DNA of 64,000 nt from Lactiplantibacillus pentosus. GTDB taxonomy: Bacteria > Bacillota > Bacilli > Lactobacillales > Lactobacillaceae. Both the position numbers and the translations under genes were made by a program. Position 1 is the first letter of the stretch. Each line of letters opens with the position of its first letter. The DNA is taken from the NCBI RefSeq assembly GCF_003641185.1, contig NZ_CP032757.1, forward strand, positions 1,488,001 to 1,552,000, read 5' to 3'. The notes beneath the pieces were generated by a model. That model made no database searches. It was not told where the DNA came from and saw only the letters and a program-made list of their open reading frames with translations. Of this stretch, positions 37,283 through 45,835 are shown piece by piece.

Positions 37283-37960
37283 CTAGTTGGTGGTCGCGGC
37301 GACTAGCGTCCAGACTAGACTGTTCGTATAGTTACCAACGCGAGCAGTTAGCTTGGGAATGGATAGGGTGACGGCGTTCGCGTTCCAAGTGGTGGTCGAA
37401 GTGGCTTTTCCGACACCGGCGAGATTTGACGCGTTAAAAACAACTTGGTCGGAATTGGAAACGCTTACGGCGTTAGTGACAAGGTTGGCATCGGCGGCTG
37501 ACGCGGGTTCATTTAAGGAATTACGTGGGGTCCCTTTTGGCAAATGAATCACCGCGCCAGTGAGCACGTGATTATTACTATCATTAGTTAACGTGCGATC
37601 CTGTTTAACATTGACTTGCCAACCGTTGGCAGTGGTGCGTTTATCTGAAACTTGCAAGTACTGATAATAGGTTCCAGTTGCATTGTAAGTTTTGGCAGCA
37701 TTGGAAGTCGTGACCGTCCCAAAGTCAATACTTTTGGGCGCAACGTCCAGCGTCAACGTCCCCGTATTATTAGTTGCTGGGTTATTGGGGTCAGCCGGAG
37801 TTAATGGGATGTTGGGACTCGTTGGGTCGACAGGGGCAGTGGCACTCGTGTCATCTTGAAAGGTCACGGTACCAGTCGTAGTTGCTGCCGTGGCGGTCAA
37901 TCCAATAGGGATTAGTCCCAGGACAACCAGTCCAACGCGGATGCTAACACGGGTGAACAT
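37283..37960 (-). CDS. Short WxL-domain surface protein (CscB-type)
   Basis: The 225-residue secreted protein begins with a signal peptide (about 1-27, VGLVVLGLIPIGLTATA), then a short Pro/Asn/Asp-rich linker (PNIPLTPADPNNPATNN) and a WxL domain: LTLDVAPKSIDFGTV, YYQYLQVSDKRTTANGWQV and the end SLVWTLVAATTN. It is very similar in plan to the next gene upstream and probably arose by tandem duplication. It should attach to the wall non-covalently through the WxL domain. The ATG follows AAGGAGGGATGG. Gaps to neighbours of 9 and 18 bases show it is part of the operon. Confidence 0.87.
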   Translation of the reverse strand: MFTRVSIRVGLVVLGLIPIGLTATAATTTGTVTFQDDTSATAPVDPTSPNIPLTPADPNNPATNNTGTLTLDVAPKSIDFGTVTTSNAAKTYNATGTYYQYLQVSDKRTTANGWQVNVKQDRTLTNDSNNHVLTGAVIHLPKGTPRNSLNEPASAADANLVTNAVSVSNSDQVVFNASNLAGVGKATSTTTWNANAVTLSIPKLTARVGNYTNSLVWTLVAATTN

Positions 37961-37978
37961 GGGCCATCCCTCCTTGTG

Positions 37979-38683
37979 CTAACTTGAAACGTTGGCGGTC
38001 AACGTCCAAGTCAACGTATTCGTGTAGGTTCCTGGTTTGGCAGTATTCTTAGGAATGGTCAATGTGACATCAGTTGGATCCCAGGCTTTTACCGATGTGC
38101 CTTTTCCTGCATTCTCTGCCGCAGTCGTGCTGAAGACGGTCACTGCGCCACTGGTATTGGTAACGTTGGCGACCGTCGCATTCAGATTTGAGTCAGCGGC
38201 GGTCGGGTCAGTTGCCAAACTGTTACGGGCAGTCCCGGCAGGCACGTGAATAGTCGTTCCAGTTAAGACGTGTGAGGCATCACCACTGGTTTCGGTTAAA
38301 TCTTGGTCCTGTTCGACGGTCACTGTCCAGCCTTGCTCGTCAGTCCCACGATTATCAGTGACCTGCAAGTATTGATAGCCACTGGCCGTCGCAACGGCCT
38401 TGTAAGTGTGTTCGGCCGCATACGTTTGAACGGAACCGAAGTTAAAGGTTTTAGGTGCAACGTCTAACGTTAAGGCTCCGGTATTACCGGTAGCGGGGTT
38501 ATCTGGATCGTCTGGATCTTGGGGATTTGTTGGGTTGGTTGGGTCGACTGGAACGGTTGGACCCGTGTTTTCAGTCAATTCTAGAGTAGTGTTCGTGTTC
38601 GCACTGGATGCAGCATTCGCCGTAATGGCAGGGGTTCCCAGTAAGCCTAGCAGCATGGTTGCCGTAATCACTGTTTTTTTCAT
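37979..38683 (-). CDS. Short WxL-domain surface protein (CscB-type), first gene of the cluster
   Basis: The 234-residue secreted protein has a signal peptide (MKKTVITATMLLGLLGTPAITANA), a linker of PTNP/PDDP repeats, and a WxL domain with LTLDVAPKTFNFGSV, YQYLQVTDNRGTDEQGWTV and LTWTLTANVSS. It parallels the WxL gene at 37283-37960. The ATG at 38683 is preceded by AAAGGAGCG; a frame to 38734 has no ribosome site. It opens the csc operon, with a palindromic site about 70 bases upstream. Binding partner, by family, would be the DUF916/DUF3324 protein of the same operon. Confidence 0.87.
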   Translation of the reverse strand: MKKTVITATMLLGLLGTPAITANAASSANTNTTLELTENTGPTVPVDPTNPTNPQDPDDPDNPATGNTGALTLDVAPKTFNFGSVQTYAAEHTYKAVATASGYQYLQVTDNRGTDEQGWTVTVEQDQDLTETSGDASHVLTGTTIHVPAGTARNSLATDPTAADSNLNATVANVTNTSGAVTVFSTTAAENAGKGTSVKAWDPTDVTLTIPKNTAKPGTYTNTLTWTLTANVSS

Positions 38684-38751
38684 GATAGCTCGCTCCTTTT
38701 TTTGCTGTTCGTGCCTGCGCTCATCAATCAACATACAGTAACGATAATAAA

Positions 38752-38765
38752 ATTCTGGCCAGAAT
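38752..38765. promoter_or_regulatory. Palindrome upstream of the csc operon
   Basis: ATTCTGGCCAGAAT is a perfect 14-bp palindrome 69 bases before the first csc gene. Its position suits an operator; the regulator is unknown and it does not match the cre consensus. Confidence 0.45.
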
Positions 38766-38985
38766 ATTACTTGTAGCGTATCGTTGACATTAGATTAGCA
38801 TAAACCATCCGAATCCAGCTAGCGTTATGCATGTTGCTGATTGGCACGACTTAGCAAGGCGTTATCTTGCCAAGGCGACAGACTGAAGGCAGCGCACTGT
38901 TTACTTGCGAGGAGAGTGGGGGAACTTCATCTGCAAGTCTTGTTGGATTAACAGCGTGCGACGATACCGAAATCAAAAAAATAGC

Positions 38986-39688
38986 GTCCTTAGAATGAAC
39001 TAATCATTAGCACTACAGATGATTAAATCATGCCAATTGTTAAGTTCAAAAGCAGCTAGCTTAGGACGGCTGGAAACAATGCGAGTTAGTATAAAACTAA
39101 TGGATAGACGCGTCCACCACGTTCCAGGCATTCTGGGCAATGACCGGAACGTGGCAGACACAGATTTAAGCCGACAACCCACGTCTTAAATACTGGTCTT
39201 TCACGCTGGCTGCGACATGGACGAAACGTGTTCGGGTCAGACAGGGACTTCCGGTTAGCTACGCCAGAACGCCAAGCGGAAGTTCGCCGCTTAACGCTCT
39301 AGCTAGGCTAATCCTCAGTCCCAACCCGTCCGAACCTCACACTCTGAAAATACTTGGCCTTGCCCAGAATACCTTCCAGCCTGGATTGTATTCGAAAGGC
39401 AGACATGTGTGGACCCAACTTTTTAGTGGACTGGATATTGATTCATAGTAAACAGTCGTTTTAGCAATCAACTTTGAGACTGATTTTCGATAATTTTTAA
39501 GTTACTTTATTCGTATTTTAGTTCTAGAAACCGTCAACAGTATTGAACGTTTGCAAAACCTGCATAGTCGACTAAGGAGCAGAAGCCCTGGAAGTCGGAG
39601 TAGGGAGCTCACCGGCTGACGAACAGTACGCCAAGCGGTGGCATGATCTTATCATCTCTTGTGCTAAAGAATAACTAGCACGACGCAT
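38986..39688 (-). repeat. Large structured non-coding element, copy C (inverted, shorter)
   Basis: On the minus strand this 0.7-kb unit aligns with copies A and B. Its start is marked by the terminal repeat TAACTAGCACGACGCAT (39672-39688, 15 of 17 matching); the far end near 38986 is degenerate. Shared segments include the 39120-39210 arm, which complements the GACCAGTATTTAAGACGTGG region, and the arms 39130-39145 and 39356-39370 of the same long stem. The conserved 50-nt block of A and B is missing. One terminal hairpin is replaced by a longer one of about 150 bases (39205-39350). No protein is encoded. It lies upstream of the csc operon and downstream of prsA. Confidence 0.72.
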
Positions 39689-39726
39689 AATCATTGCCAA
39701 TCAGCTTTTCAATTGAAGTCAGCACA

Positions 39727-39765
39727 CAAAAAAACCACCCGAACCTAAACAGGTCCGGGTGGTTT
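39727..39765 (-). terminator. Terminator of prsA
   Basis: Arms AAACCACCCGAACCT and AGGTCCGGGTGGTTT (one mismatch) have a 4-base loop; on the minus strand the hairpin is followed by several T. Confidence 0.85.
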
Positions 39766-39778
39766 AATAAGCTAAAAA

Positions 39779-40675
39779 TTAGTTAGAGCTTGATGAAGAT
39801 GAGGTTGAGAGGTATGACGATAAGATATCCTTCAAATCGCTATCCTTGATTGAAACATTCCCACCCTTAAGCACTTTAGAAACAACGTTTTGTAAGACAG
39901 TTGAGTCGCTCATGTCGTTGTCCCAAATTTGCTTCTTCAATTCGGCAGTGTGATCAGACATCTTGCCCTTACCAGGGTTCTTGATCATCCGAATGATTTC
40001 GTAACCGTTGCTAGTCTTAACAGCAGAAGTGGTGTATTCACCGTTCTTCAGCTTGAATGCGGCGGTCAAGAATTTAGATGAGTAGCTGGTGTTCGTGTTA
40101 TCGAAGGCAGCTAACTTCCCACCCTTGTTCTTAGTGGTCGTATCAGTTGAATACTTCTTAGCTAACTTCGTGAAGTTGGCTTGGCTAGAATCCTTCTTCA
40201 AGGCGTCTAAGACTTTGTCAGCAGTGGCGCTCTTAGCAACTAAGATGTGTTGAACAGTCACTTCAGGTTCGTAAGACTTCCATTGTTTCTTCAAAGCCTT
40301 GTCAGTGATCTTAACCTTGTCTTTAACGGCTTCCTTCAATAGTAAGTTAGAACGTAATTGTTCCTTGAAGGTCTTGGTCGTCAAACCATTCTGGGTTAAG
40401 ACTGTTGAGAATGAACTACCGTATTGTGACTTGTAAGTATTGTATTGCTTCGTAACTTGTTTCGTTGAAACCTTGTCGCCGTAGTCCTTTTCAAGCACCT
40501 TGTTCAAAATCATTTGTTGTAAGACTTGCTTACCAGAGGAGGTACCCTTCATACTACTATAATATTGGCTTTCGGTAATTTTACCACCGGAAGTTGTTGC
40601 AACGGTCTTGCTACCGCAACCAGCCAAGGTGAAGGTTAGTAAGACACCAGCAAGGGCAATGAGCCATTTCTTCAT
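39779..40675 (-). CDS. prsA: PrsA foldase lipoprotein (parvulin-type peptidyl-prolyl isomerase)
   Basis: The 298-residue lipoprotein has a lipobox LAGC at residues 17-20, a chaperone domain, and a parvulin/PPIC domain around residues 135-235 ([45 protein letters not shown]). A Ser-rich tail ends the protein. PrsA sits on the outer membrane face and helps secreted proteins fold. It lies near hit and ecsAB, the usual arrangement in Bacilli, and next to a cluster of large secreted WxL proteins that may be clients. It has its own terminator. Confidence 0.94.
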   Translation of the reverse strand: MKKWLIALAGVLLTFTLAGCGSKTVATTSGGKITESQYYSSMKGTSSGKQVLQQMILNKVLEKDYGDKVSTKQVTKQYNTYKSQYGSSFSTVLTQNGLTTKTFKEQLRSNLLLKEAVKDKVKITDKALKKQWKSYEPEVTVQHILVAKSATADKVLDALKKDSSQANFTKLAKKYSTDTTTKNKGGKLAAFDNTNTSYSSKFLTAAFKLKNGEYTTSAVKTSNGYEIIRMIKNPGKGKMSDHTAELKKQIWDNDMSDSTVLQNVVSKVLKGGNVSIKDSDLKDILSSYLSTSSSSSSN

Positions 40676-40865
40676 GCTTAAAACACATCCTATTCTTGAA
40701 ATCGTTCTGCATCAGCAGACTTCACAGACTACTATACCATAACTATGAAAGCTTCTGCAGGCATATGGAAATCTTTACAAAATATTCAGAGATTTCACAG
40801 CGTCTTCATAAAGTTTACCTAATGTGTCAGTGAATTTAAACGAAACCAGCTTGTTCGGATACCAA

Positions 40866-40906
40866 ACAAAAGAATCGTGAAACCAGCAATTAGGGTTTCA
40901 CGATTC
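40866..40906 (-). terminator. Terminator of the hit/YtxH-like unit
   Basis: GAATCGTGAAACC and GGTTTCACGATTC pair perfectly; read on the minus strand a T-rich run follows. Confidence 0.8.
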
Positions 40907-40910
40907 AGGT

Positions 40911-41270
40911 TTAGGACTGCTGATGAGGGTCAGTATCATCGCCAGTCAGTCGGTCTAAAGTCGACTGCAGATGTTCCGCGCGTTTCTTCATAATCGCCAC
41001 GTGGGGTTCGATTTGAAACTGAAACTTGTCGAGTTCCGTTTGAATATCATCGAACACTTCAGCAGCATGGGCCATTTGAACACTGAGGTCCGATTGGGCA
41101 TCGCTGAATTCTTCACGGGCATCTTGTAAGTTGTCGGCAGCATCTAAGACGTCTTGGACGTAACTTTTGATGTCATGATACACCGCTTTGGGCGTCTTCT
41201 GATTGACCAGCATGTAAGCGGCAGCGCTGAGGCCTAAGCCAATCAGACTGTTGCGAATAAATTTTGCCAT
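40911..41270 (-). CDS. YtxH-like membrane-anchored protein
   Basis: The 119-residue product has one short N-terminal hydrophobic segment (SLIGLGLSAAAYMLV) and a long charged, heptad-patterned helix (residues 30-110), the layout of YtxH-domain proteins of Firmicutes. Members are linked to general stress in some Bacilli, but the role of this one is unknown. It starts after GAGGAGG and lies 15 bases below hit, so the two are co-transcribed, leftward. Confidence 0.7.
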   Translation of the reverse strand: MAKFIRNSLIGLGLSAAAYMLVNQKTPKAVYHDIKSYVQDVLDAADNLQDAREEFSDAQSDLSVQMAHAAEVFDDIQTELDKFQFQIEPHVAIMKKRAEHLQSTLDRLTGDDTDPHQQS

Positions 41271-41285
41271 GGGCGTCCTCCTCGG

Positions 41286-41738
41286 TTAGTGTGCTAATTC
41301 AGATTTGATGGCATTCTGAAGGCGCGTGTAGTCCGTTTCATCATATTTCTTAGCGTTATCCTTGAAAATCATCCGGAAATCATCCTTATCGCTGTACCGT
41401 GGAATCAGATGGAAGTGCGAATGGAAGACGGATTGATAAGCGACCGCACCGTTGTTGTTAACGATGTTCATGCCAATGATGTTTTCGTCAGAAGCCTTGA
41501 TTGCCCGCGCAATTTCAGGAATCCGTGCAAAAACGATGCTAGCCAGGTCACGATCATAGCCGAAGATGTCAGCGACGTGGGTCTTAGGAACGACTAACGT
41601 ATGGCCGGGCGTCCCTTGAGAGATATCAAGAAAAGCTTTGACCATGTCGTCTTCGTATACCGTGTAGCTTGGAATATCACCTTTGATAATTTTACAAAAG
41701 ATACAATCGTCATCGAGTTTTGGTTCAAAAGCTGTCAT
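41286..41738 (-). CDS. hit: HIT-family nucleotide hydrolase
   Basis: The 150-residue histidine-triad protein carries CIFCKIIKGDIPS near the N-terminus (with two Cys of the zinc-binding subgroup) and the triad HSHFHLIPRY around residue 105. HIT proteins hydrolyse phosphoramidate bonds of nucleotides such as AMP-lysine or adenosine 5'-phosphoramidate. The gene diverges from ecsA, a conserved arrangement (hit, ecsAB) in Bacilli and lactobacilli, and is followed by the YtxH-like gene. Confidence 0.93.
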   Translation of the reverse strand: MTAFEPKLDDDCIFCKIIKGDIPSYTVYEDDMVKAFLDISQGTPGHTLVVPKTHVADIFGYDRDLASIVFARIPEIARAIKASDENIIGMNIVNNNGAVAYQSVFHSHFHLIPRYSDKDDFRMIFKDNAKKYDETDYTRLQNAIKSELAH

Positions 41739-41888
41739 ATGATAACCTTCTTTATTTATTAGTTGGGTTCATTATACACTATCGGCGCGACTGCAATCAA
41801 AACACGATGGCGTGGTGGGCGAAAATGCTGAATTTTCTTTAAAGACGATTCGTCTGAATGACTCCAGCACGGATTCCAGCCGGAGCTA

Positions 41889-41897
41889 TGCTATAAT
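41889..41897 (+). promoter_or_regulatory. Extended -10 promoter of ecsA
   Basis: TGCTATAAT is a perfect extended -10 element 38 bases before the ecsA ATG; no strong -35 is present, as is usual for extended -10 promoters. Confidence 0.7.
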
Positions 41898-41934
41898 AGG
41901 AACACTTATACCAACACAGAAAGAGGTTAACGTA

Positions 41935-42672
41935 ATGGCATTAGCGGTACAGCACTTAGTTGGTGGGTATTCGCAAATTCCCGTCCTAAAAGATATCAGT
42001 TTTGAAGTCGAACCAGGCGAGCTTGTCGGTTTGATTGGATTAAACGGGGCTGGTAAGTCAACAACTATTAACCATATTATTGGTTTGTTAACGCCGATGA
42101 AGGGGACCATCAGTCTCAACGGCGTCACGCTTGCCCAAGACCCACAAGCGTATAAGCGGCAGATCGCTTATATCCCTGAAACACCCATCTTATATGAAGA
42201 ATTAACACTCAAAGAACATTTAGAAATGACGATGTTGGCCTATGGTTTGGACCAGACCAAGGCATGGCAACGCGCAAACGACCTGCTCAAAACTTTCCGG
42301 TTAGCGAATAAGTTAGACTGGTTTCCAGCTAACTTTTCTAAGGGGATGAAGCAAAAGGTCATGATTGTCTGCGCCTTCATTACGGACGCCAAGCTGTTCA
42401 TCATTGACGAACCATTTCTAGGGCTGGACCCCTTAGCCGTTCATGATTTATTAGCGCTGATTGCGGACGTGAAGCAACAGGGTGCGGCGGTTTTGATGTC
42501 GACCCACGTCCTGGATACGGCCGAAAAAGCGTGTGATAAGTTTGTCTTGCTACATGCGGGTGAGGTTCAAACGCAGGGGACGTTCGCGGAAATCAAAGCT
42601 AATTATCCGGATGCGGGTGAATCACTGAATGACATCTACCTTTCATTGACCGGGGTGACCCGCGATGAGTGA
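41935..42672 (+). CDS. ecsA: ABC transporter ATP-binding protein EcsA
   Basis: The 245-residue ATPase has Walker A GLNGAGKST (about 37-45), the Q-loop region YIPETPILYEELT, signature FSKGMKQKV and Walker B LFIIDEPFLGLDP, followed by the switch His in MSTHVLD. In B. subtilis EcsAB is needed for secretion, regulated intramembrane proteolysis by RasP and competence. The ATG at 41935 follows AAAGAGG; upstream ATG/GTG codons in frame overlap the promoter and are rejected. It overlaps ecsB by eight bases. Confidence 0.93.
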   Translation: MALAVQHLVGGYSQIPVLKDISFEVEPGELVGLIGLNGAGKSTTINHIIGLLTPMKGTISLNGVTLAQDPQAYKRQIAYIPETPILYEELTLKEHLEMTMLAYGLDQTKAWQRANDLLKTFRLANKLDWFPANFSKGMKQKVMIVCAFITDAKLFIIDEPFLGLDPLAVHDLLALIADVKQQGAAVLMSTHVLDTAEKACDKFVLLHAGEVQTQGTFAEIKANYPDAGESLNDIYLSLTGVTRDE

Positions 42673-43870
42673 GTTATTTCAAACCCGGTTACAGCAACAC
42701 TTGCGACGGATGCTGCGCTACTTACGGCTGGTCTTTAATGACCACTTCGTTATTGCCCTGATGTTTTTTGTCGGTGGTCTTGGGTTGGCCTATTCCAACT
42801 GGTTGAAGACGCTCGGACCACAAAGTACTTGGCTCGTGTACGTCTTAGGCCTCATATTATGGGCTGGCTTGGGGCTGAATCACGTGGCGACGCTGCTAGA
42901 ACCGGCCGACACGGTGTTCCTGTTACCGCGCGAACACGATGTGCATGACTATCTCGTTCGCGCCTGGCGCTACAGTTGGTGGCTGGCCCAACTCGTGCAA
43001 GTTGTTTTGGTTGGACTGACCGTGCCGCTGTTGATGATTGTCGATCAGATTACCGGTTGGTCGTTATTGGCACTGCTCGTGACACAGCTTGCGCTCAAGG
43101 ATGCGCAACTAACGTTAAGTGTGACGCGTCTGTACCAAATCCCGCTGAAGTTGCGACGTTGGCTGCAGCTGGGCAATTGGGCATTGGCGTTAGTCGTGCT
43201 TGCACTCGGTTTGCTGATCACGCCATGGCTCAGCCTGGTGCTTGCGCTAGTGGTAGCGGCCGGACAACGTTTGCTACATCAACGACTTTGGCCGGCAACC
43301 GTGATTGCTTGGCGGGATGATATCAAGGCCGAGGCCAACCGTATGCTGGGGATCTACCGTTTCTTCAATCTATTCACGGATGTGCCAATGGTCCAGGGCA
43401 GTGTCAAACGGCGTCGGTATTTAGATTGGTTACTCAAATGGTTACCGCGCGACCAACAACACGCTTTTGGCTATTTGTATACCCGCGGCATGTTACGTGG
43501 TACCGAATTTAGTGGATTGGTCGTTCGCCTGACCGTCATTGGCGCGATACTGTTGTATTTCAGCGGTCATGGCTGGCTAGCAATGGCATTAGACGTGCTC
43601 TTTATTTATTTGATTGGGTTCCAATTGTTGCCGTTTTACAAGCAATACGATAATATAGTTTTTACGCACATTTATCCGTTAACGACGAAACAACGCCTGC
43701 AAAACTTCCAACGGCTCTTGCGAAACGTCTTGGGACTGACCGGAATTATCTTTTTAGCGGCGTTTTGGATAAGTAACGCACCGTTAGCTCAGGTGGGCAT
43801 TTTAGCGGTAATCAACGTCATTGAAATCTATCTCTTAGTTACTTGGTATCTGAAAGTTAGATTAGCTTAA
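42665..43870 (+). CDS. ecsB: ABC transporter permease EcsB
   Basis: The 401-residue integral membrane protein has about eight helices, and the EcsB-type segment TVFLLPREHDVHDYLVRAWRYS in its first third. A cytoplasmic loop contains WRDDIKAEANRMLGIYRFFNLFTDVP, typical of the family. It pairs with EcsA as a half-transporter of unproven substrate. Its start is inside the last codons of ecsA, which implies coupled translation. No terminator is seen directly after it, only the tandem repeat of 43936-44025. Confidence 0.92.
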   Translation: MSELFQTRLQQHLRRMLRYLRLVFNDHFVIALMFFVGGLGLAYSNWLKTLGPQSTWLVYVLGLILWAGLGLNHVATLLEPADTVFLLPREHDVHDYLVRAWRYSWWLAQLVQVVLVGLTVPLLMIVDQITGWSLLALLVTQLALKDAQLTLSVTRLYQIPLKLRRWLQLGNWALALVVLALGLLITPWLSLVLALVVAAGQRLLHQRLWPATVIAWRDDIKAEANRMLGIYRFFNLFTDVPMVQGSVKRRRYLDWLLKWLPRDQQHAFGYLYTRGMLRGTEFSGLVVRLTVIGAILLYFSGHGWLAMALDVLFIYLIGFQLLPFYKQYDNIVFTHIYPLTTKQRLQNFQRLLRNVLGLTGIIFLAAFWISNAPLAQVGILAVINVIEIYLLVTWYLKVRLA

Positions 43871-43935
43871 AACCTTGGTGTATCAAGGGTTAAAAAGGAC
43901 TTGACGGATGCGGTTTTCGTCTATAGAATGTGATT

Positions 43936-44025
43936 GTTAAGTGAAATAATCATGTTAAGTGAAATAATCATGTTAAGTGAAATAATCATGTTAAGTGAAA
44001 TAATCATGTTAAGTGAAATGATAAT
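43936..44025. repeat. Five tandem 18-bp repeats
   Basis: The unit GTTAAGTGAAATAATCAT occurs five times head to tail: four perfect copies and a fifth with two changes. It ends 36 bases before the ATG of the ytmP-like gene, in its promoter or leader region. Copy number is likely to vary between strains. Confidence 0.95.
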
Positions 44026-44060
44026 GTGACATTAAATAAATTTTGAGAGGAGTGGGGCTG

Positions 44061-44846
44061 ATGGATTTCGAACTTGATGATGGCTGGGACGTTTATCCGA
44101 TATATGGGAATACGAATAAGGCTTTCATGGGCAAAAAAAATCACCAACGATTGTTCTTAAAACGAAACGCCTCGCCGTTCCTAGCGGCGCTGTCGATGGA
44201 AGAAATTACCCCGCGATTGATCTGGACGAAACGTATCTCAAGTGGGGATACGTTGACGGCCCAAGAGTGGCTAAACGGTCAAACTTTAACGAAGCAACAA
44301 ATGCGGCTGCCTGATGTGGCGCATTTATTGGCACGTGTGCACAATTCCGAGTTGCTTCACCGGATGTTAAGAAAAGTCGGTGGTCAGAGCGTTCGACCAC
44401 AAGATTTTATTCAACAATACTTACAAGATTTACCTGATGATTTGAGACATCACCCGCTGATGGCACGGGTCCTAGAAGAATTAAAAGGAACTTTGCCAAG
44501 CCTACCCGTTGCAAAATATCGGGTCTGTCATGGGGACCTCAACCATAAGAATTGGTTGTTATCTGATCGCCAGCAGCTCTATTTAGTTGACTGGGATTCC
44601 GCACGTTTTGCCGATCCAGCATCAGATATTAGTCTCTTGTTGTGCGAATATATTCCACTCAAGGACTGGCAACAATGGTTTAGTGCTTACGGCGAGACGA
44701 TGACCACCGCACTACGAACACGGGTCGTGTGGTATGCCAAGATTAATTTGTTGTTGAATATCAAGGACAATTATTATCGGAACCAGTATCATCAGATGAA
44801 CCATGAAATCATCTTTTTAGAAGAACTATCGCAGTACGAAGTATAA
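44061..44846 (+). CDS. YtmP-like aminoglycoside/choline kinase-type phosphotransferase
   Basis: The 261-residue product has a protein-kinase-like fold of the APH/choline kinase family. Visible motifs are the catalytic loop CHGDLNHKNWLL (around residue 155) and the metal-binding VDWDSARFADPASDIS (DxD around residue 178). An orthologous gene stands directly before trmB in many Bacilli (ytmP in B. subtilis), but the substrate is unknown. The ATG at 44061 follows GAGAGGAG; a TTG at 44043 overlaps this site. A terminator separates it from trmB, so the pair is not obligatorily co-transcribed. Confidence 0.85.
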   Translation: MDFELDDGWDVYPIYGNTNKAFMGKKNHQRLFLKRNASPFLAALSMEEITPRLIWTKRISSGDTLTAQEWLNGQTLTKQQMRLPDVAHLLARVHNSELLHRMLRKVGGQSVRPQDFIQQYLQDLPDDLRHHPLMARVLEELKGTLPSLPVAKYRVCHGDLNHKNWLLSDRQQLYLVDWDSARFADPASDISLLLCEYIPLKDWQQWFSAYGETMTTALRTRVVWYAKINLLLNIKDNYYRNQYHQMNHEIIFLEELSQYEV

Positions 44847-44860
44847 TGACAAGTTACCGA

Positions 44861-44897
44861 TAGCCGCGAGTCCCAGTCGGAATTCGCGGCTATTTTA
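44861..44897 (+). terminator. Terminator between the kinase and trmB
   Basis: ATAGCCGCGA pairs with TTCGCGGCTAT and is followed by TTTT. Confidence 0.75.
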
Positions 44898-44927
44898 CTG
44901 AATTAAGCTTAAGAAGGAGTCAACGTT

Positions 44928-45572
44928 ATGCGTGTCAGAAACAAACCATGGGCGCCCAAATTGATTGCGGCCCATCCCGAACTAATTACTGAGGACCCGA
45001 CGCAATTGAAAGGTCAGTGGCAGAGTCGCTTTGCCAAGCAGCAACCGTTACAGATTGAAGTGGGGAGCGGCAAAGGTCAATTTATTATTGAAATGGCCAA
45101 ACGCCACCCAGAAATTAATTACGTGGCCATTGAAATTCAAACTTCGGTGATCGCCATTATTTTGAAGAAGTTGGTTGAAGAACCCTTACCAAATCTGCAG
45201 TTGGCGCACGCTGATGGCCAAGCAGTGACGGCATTTTTTGAACCCCATGAAGTCGACCGCCTGTACTTGAACTTTTCTGATCCATGGCCGAAGTCGCGTC
45301 ATGAAAAACGGCGCTTGACCTACAAATCGTTTTTGGCTGGCTATCGAGAAGTGCTGAAGCCCAATGGCCAGATCGAGTTTAAGACCGACAACCGGGGCCT
45401 GTTTGAGTTCTCATTAACGAGTATGAACAACTTTGGCATGCAGTTTGAACAAGTCTGGCTGGACTTGCACGCGGTCGCAACGCCTGAAGACAACGTCGAA
45501 ACAGAATACGAACAAAAATTCAGCCAATTTGGTCCAATTTATAAGATTATTGCCACGTTCCCGGCCAAGTAA
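44928..45572 (+). CDS. trmB: tRNA (guanine-N7)-methyltransferase
   Basis: The 214-residue SAM-dependent enzyme makes m7G46 in the variable loop of tRNAs. Family motifs are IEVGSGKGQFIIEMA (SAM binding, about 44-58), YVAIEIQTSVIA, HADGQAV, YLNFSDPWPKSRHEKRRLTY (signature, about 115-134) and FKTDNRGLFEFSL. Size is normal. The ATG is preceded by AAGAAGGAG. Confidence 0.96.
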   Translation: MRVRNKPWAPKLIAAHPELITEDPTQLKGQWQSRFAKQQPLQIEVGSGKGQFIIEMAKRHPEINYVAIEIQTSVIAIILKKLVEEPLPNLQLAHADGQAVTAFFEPHEVDRLYLNFSDPWPKSRHEKRRLTYKSFLAGYREVLKPNGQIEFKTDNRGLFEFSLTSMNNFGMQFEQVWLDLHAVATPEDNVETEYEQKFSQFGPIYKIIATFPAK

Positions 45573-45583
45573 GGGGACAATTG

Positions 45584-45615
45584 CAGCGGTGCTCAGTAGA
45601 GGTCGCTGTTTTTTT
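45584..45615 (+). terminator. Terminator of trmB
   Basis: A short CAGCG/CGCTG stem with a loop of about 14 bases precedes seven T; moderate strength. Confidence 0.6.
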
Positions 45616-45835
45616 GTCGATTCGCGGACTGGCCGAAGCTAGGCTAGTGCCATTAAGTTGATGAGCTGATGGTGCGCTTGCCACTATACTTGACCATGAT
45701 TGTTCCTGTTCTTCAAAAATGAGTCGATAATGATTAAAAACGATGGTTTTACGATAAAAATAGTGATTGCCGGCTGGAATTGATAAGATAGGTGTAAGCA
45801 AGTGCAAGAGATGACGACAGAATGGAGGCGTACAG

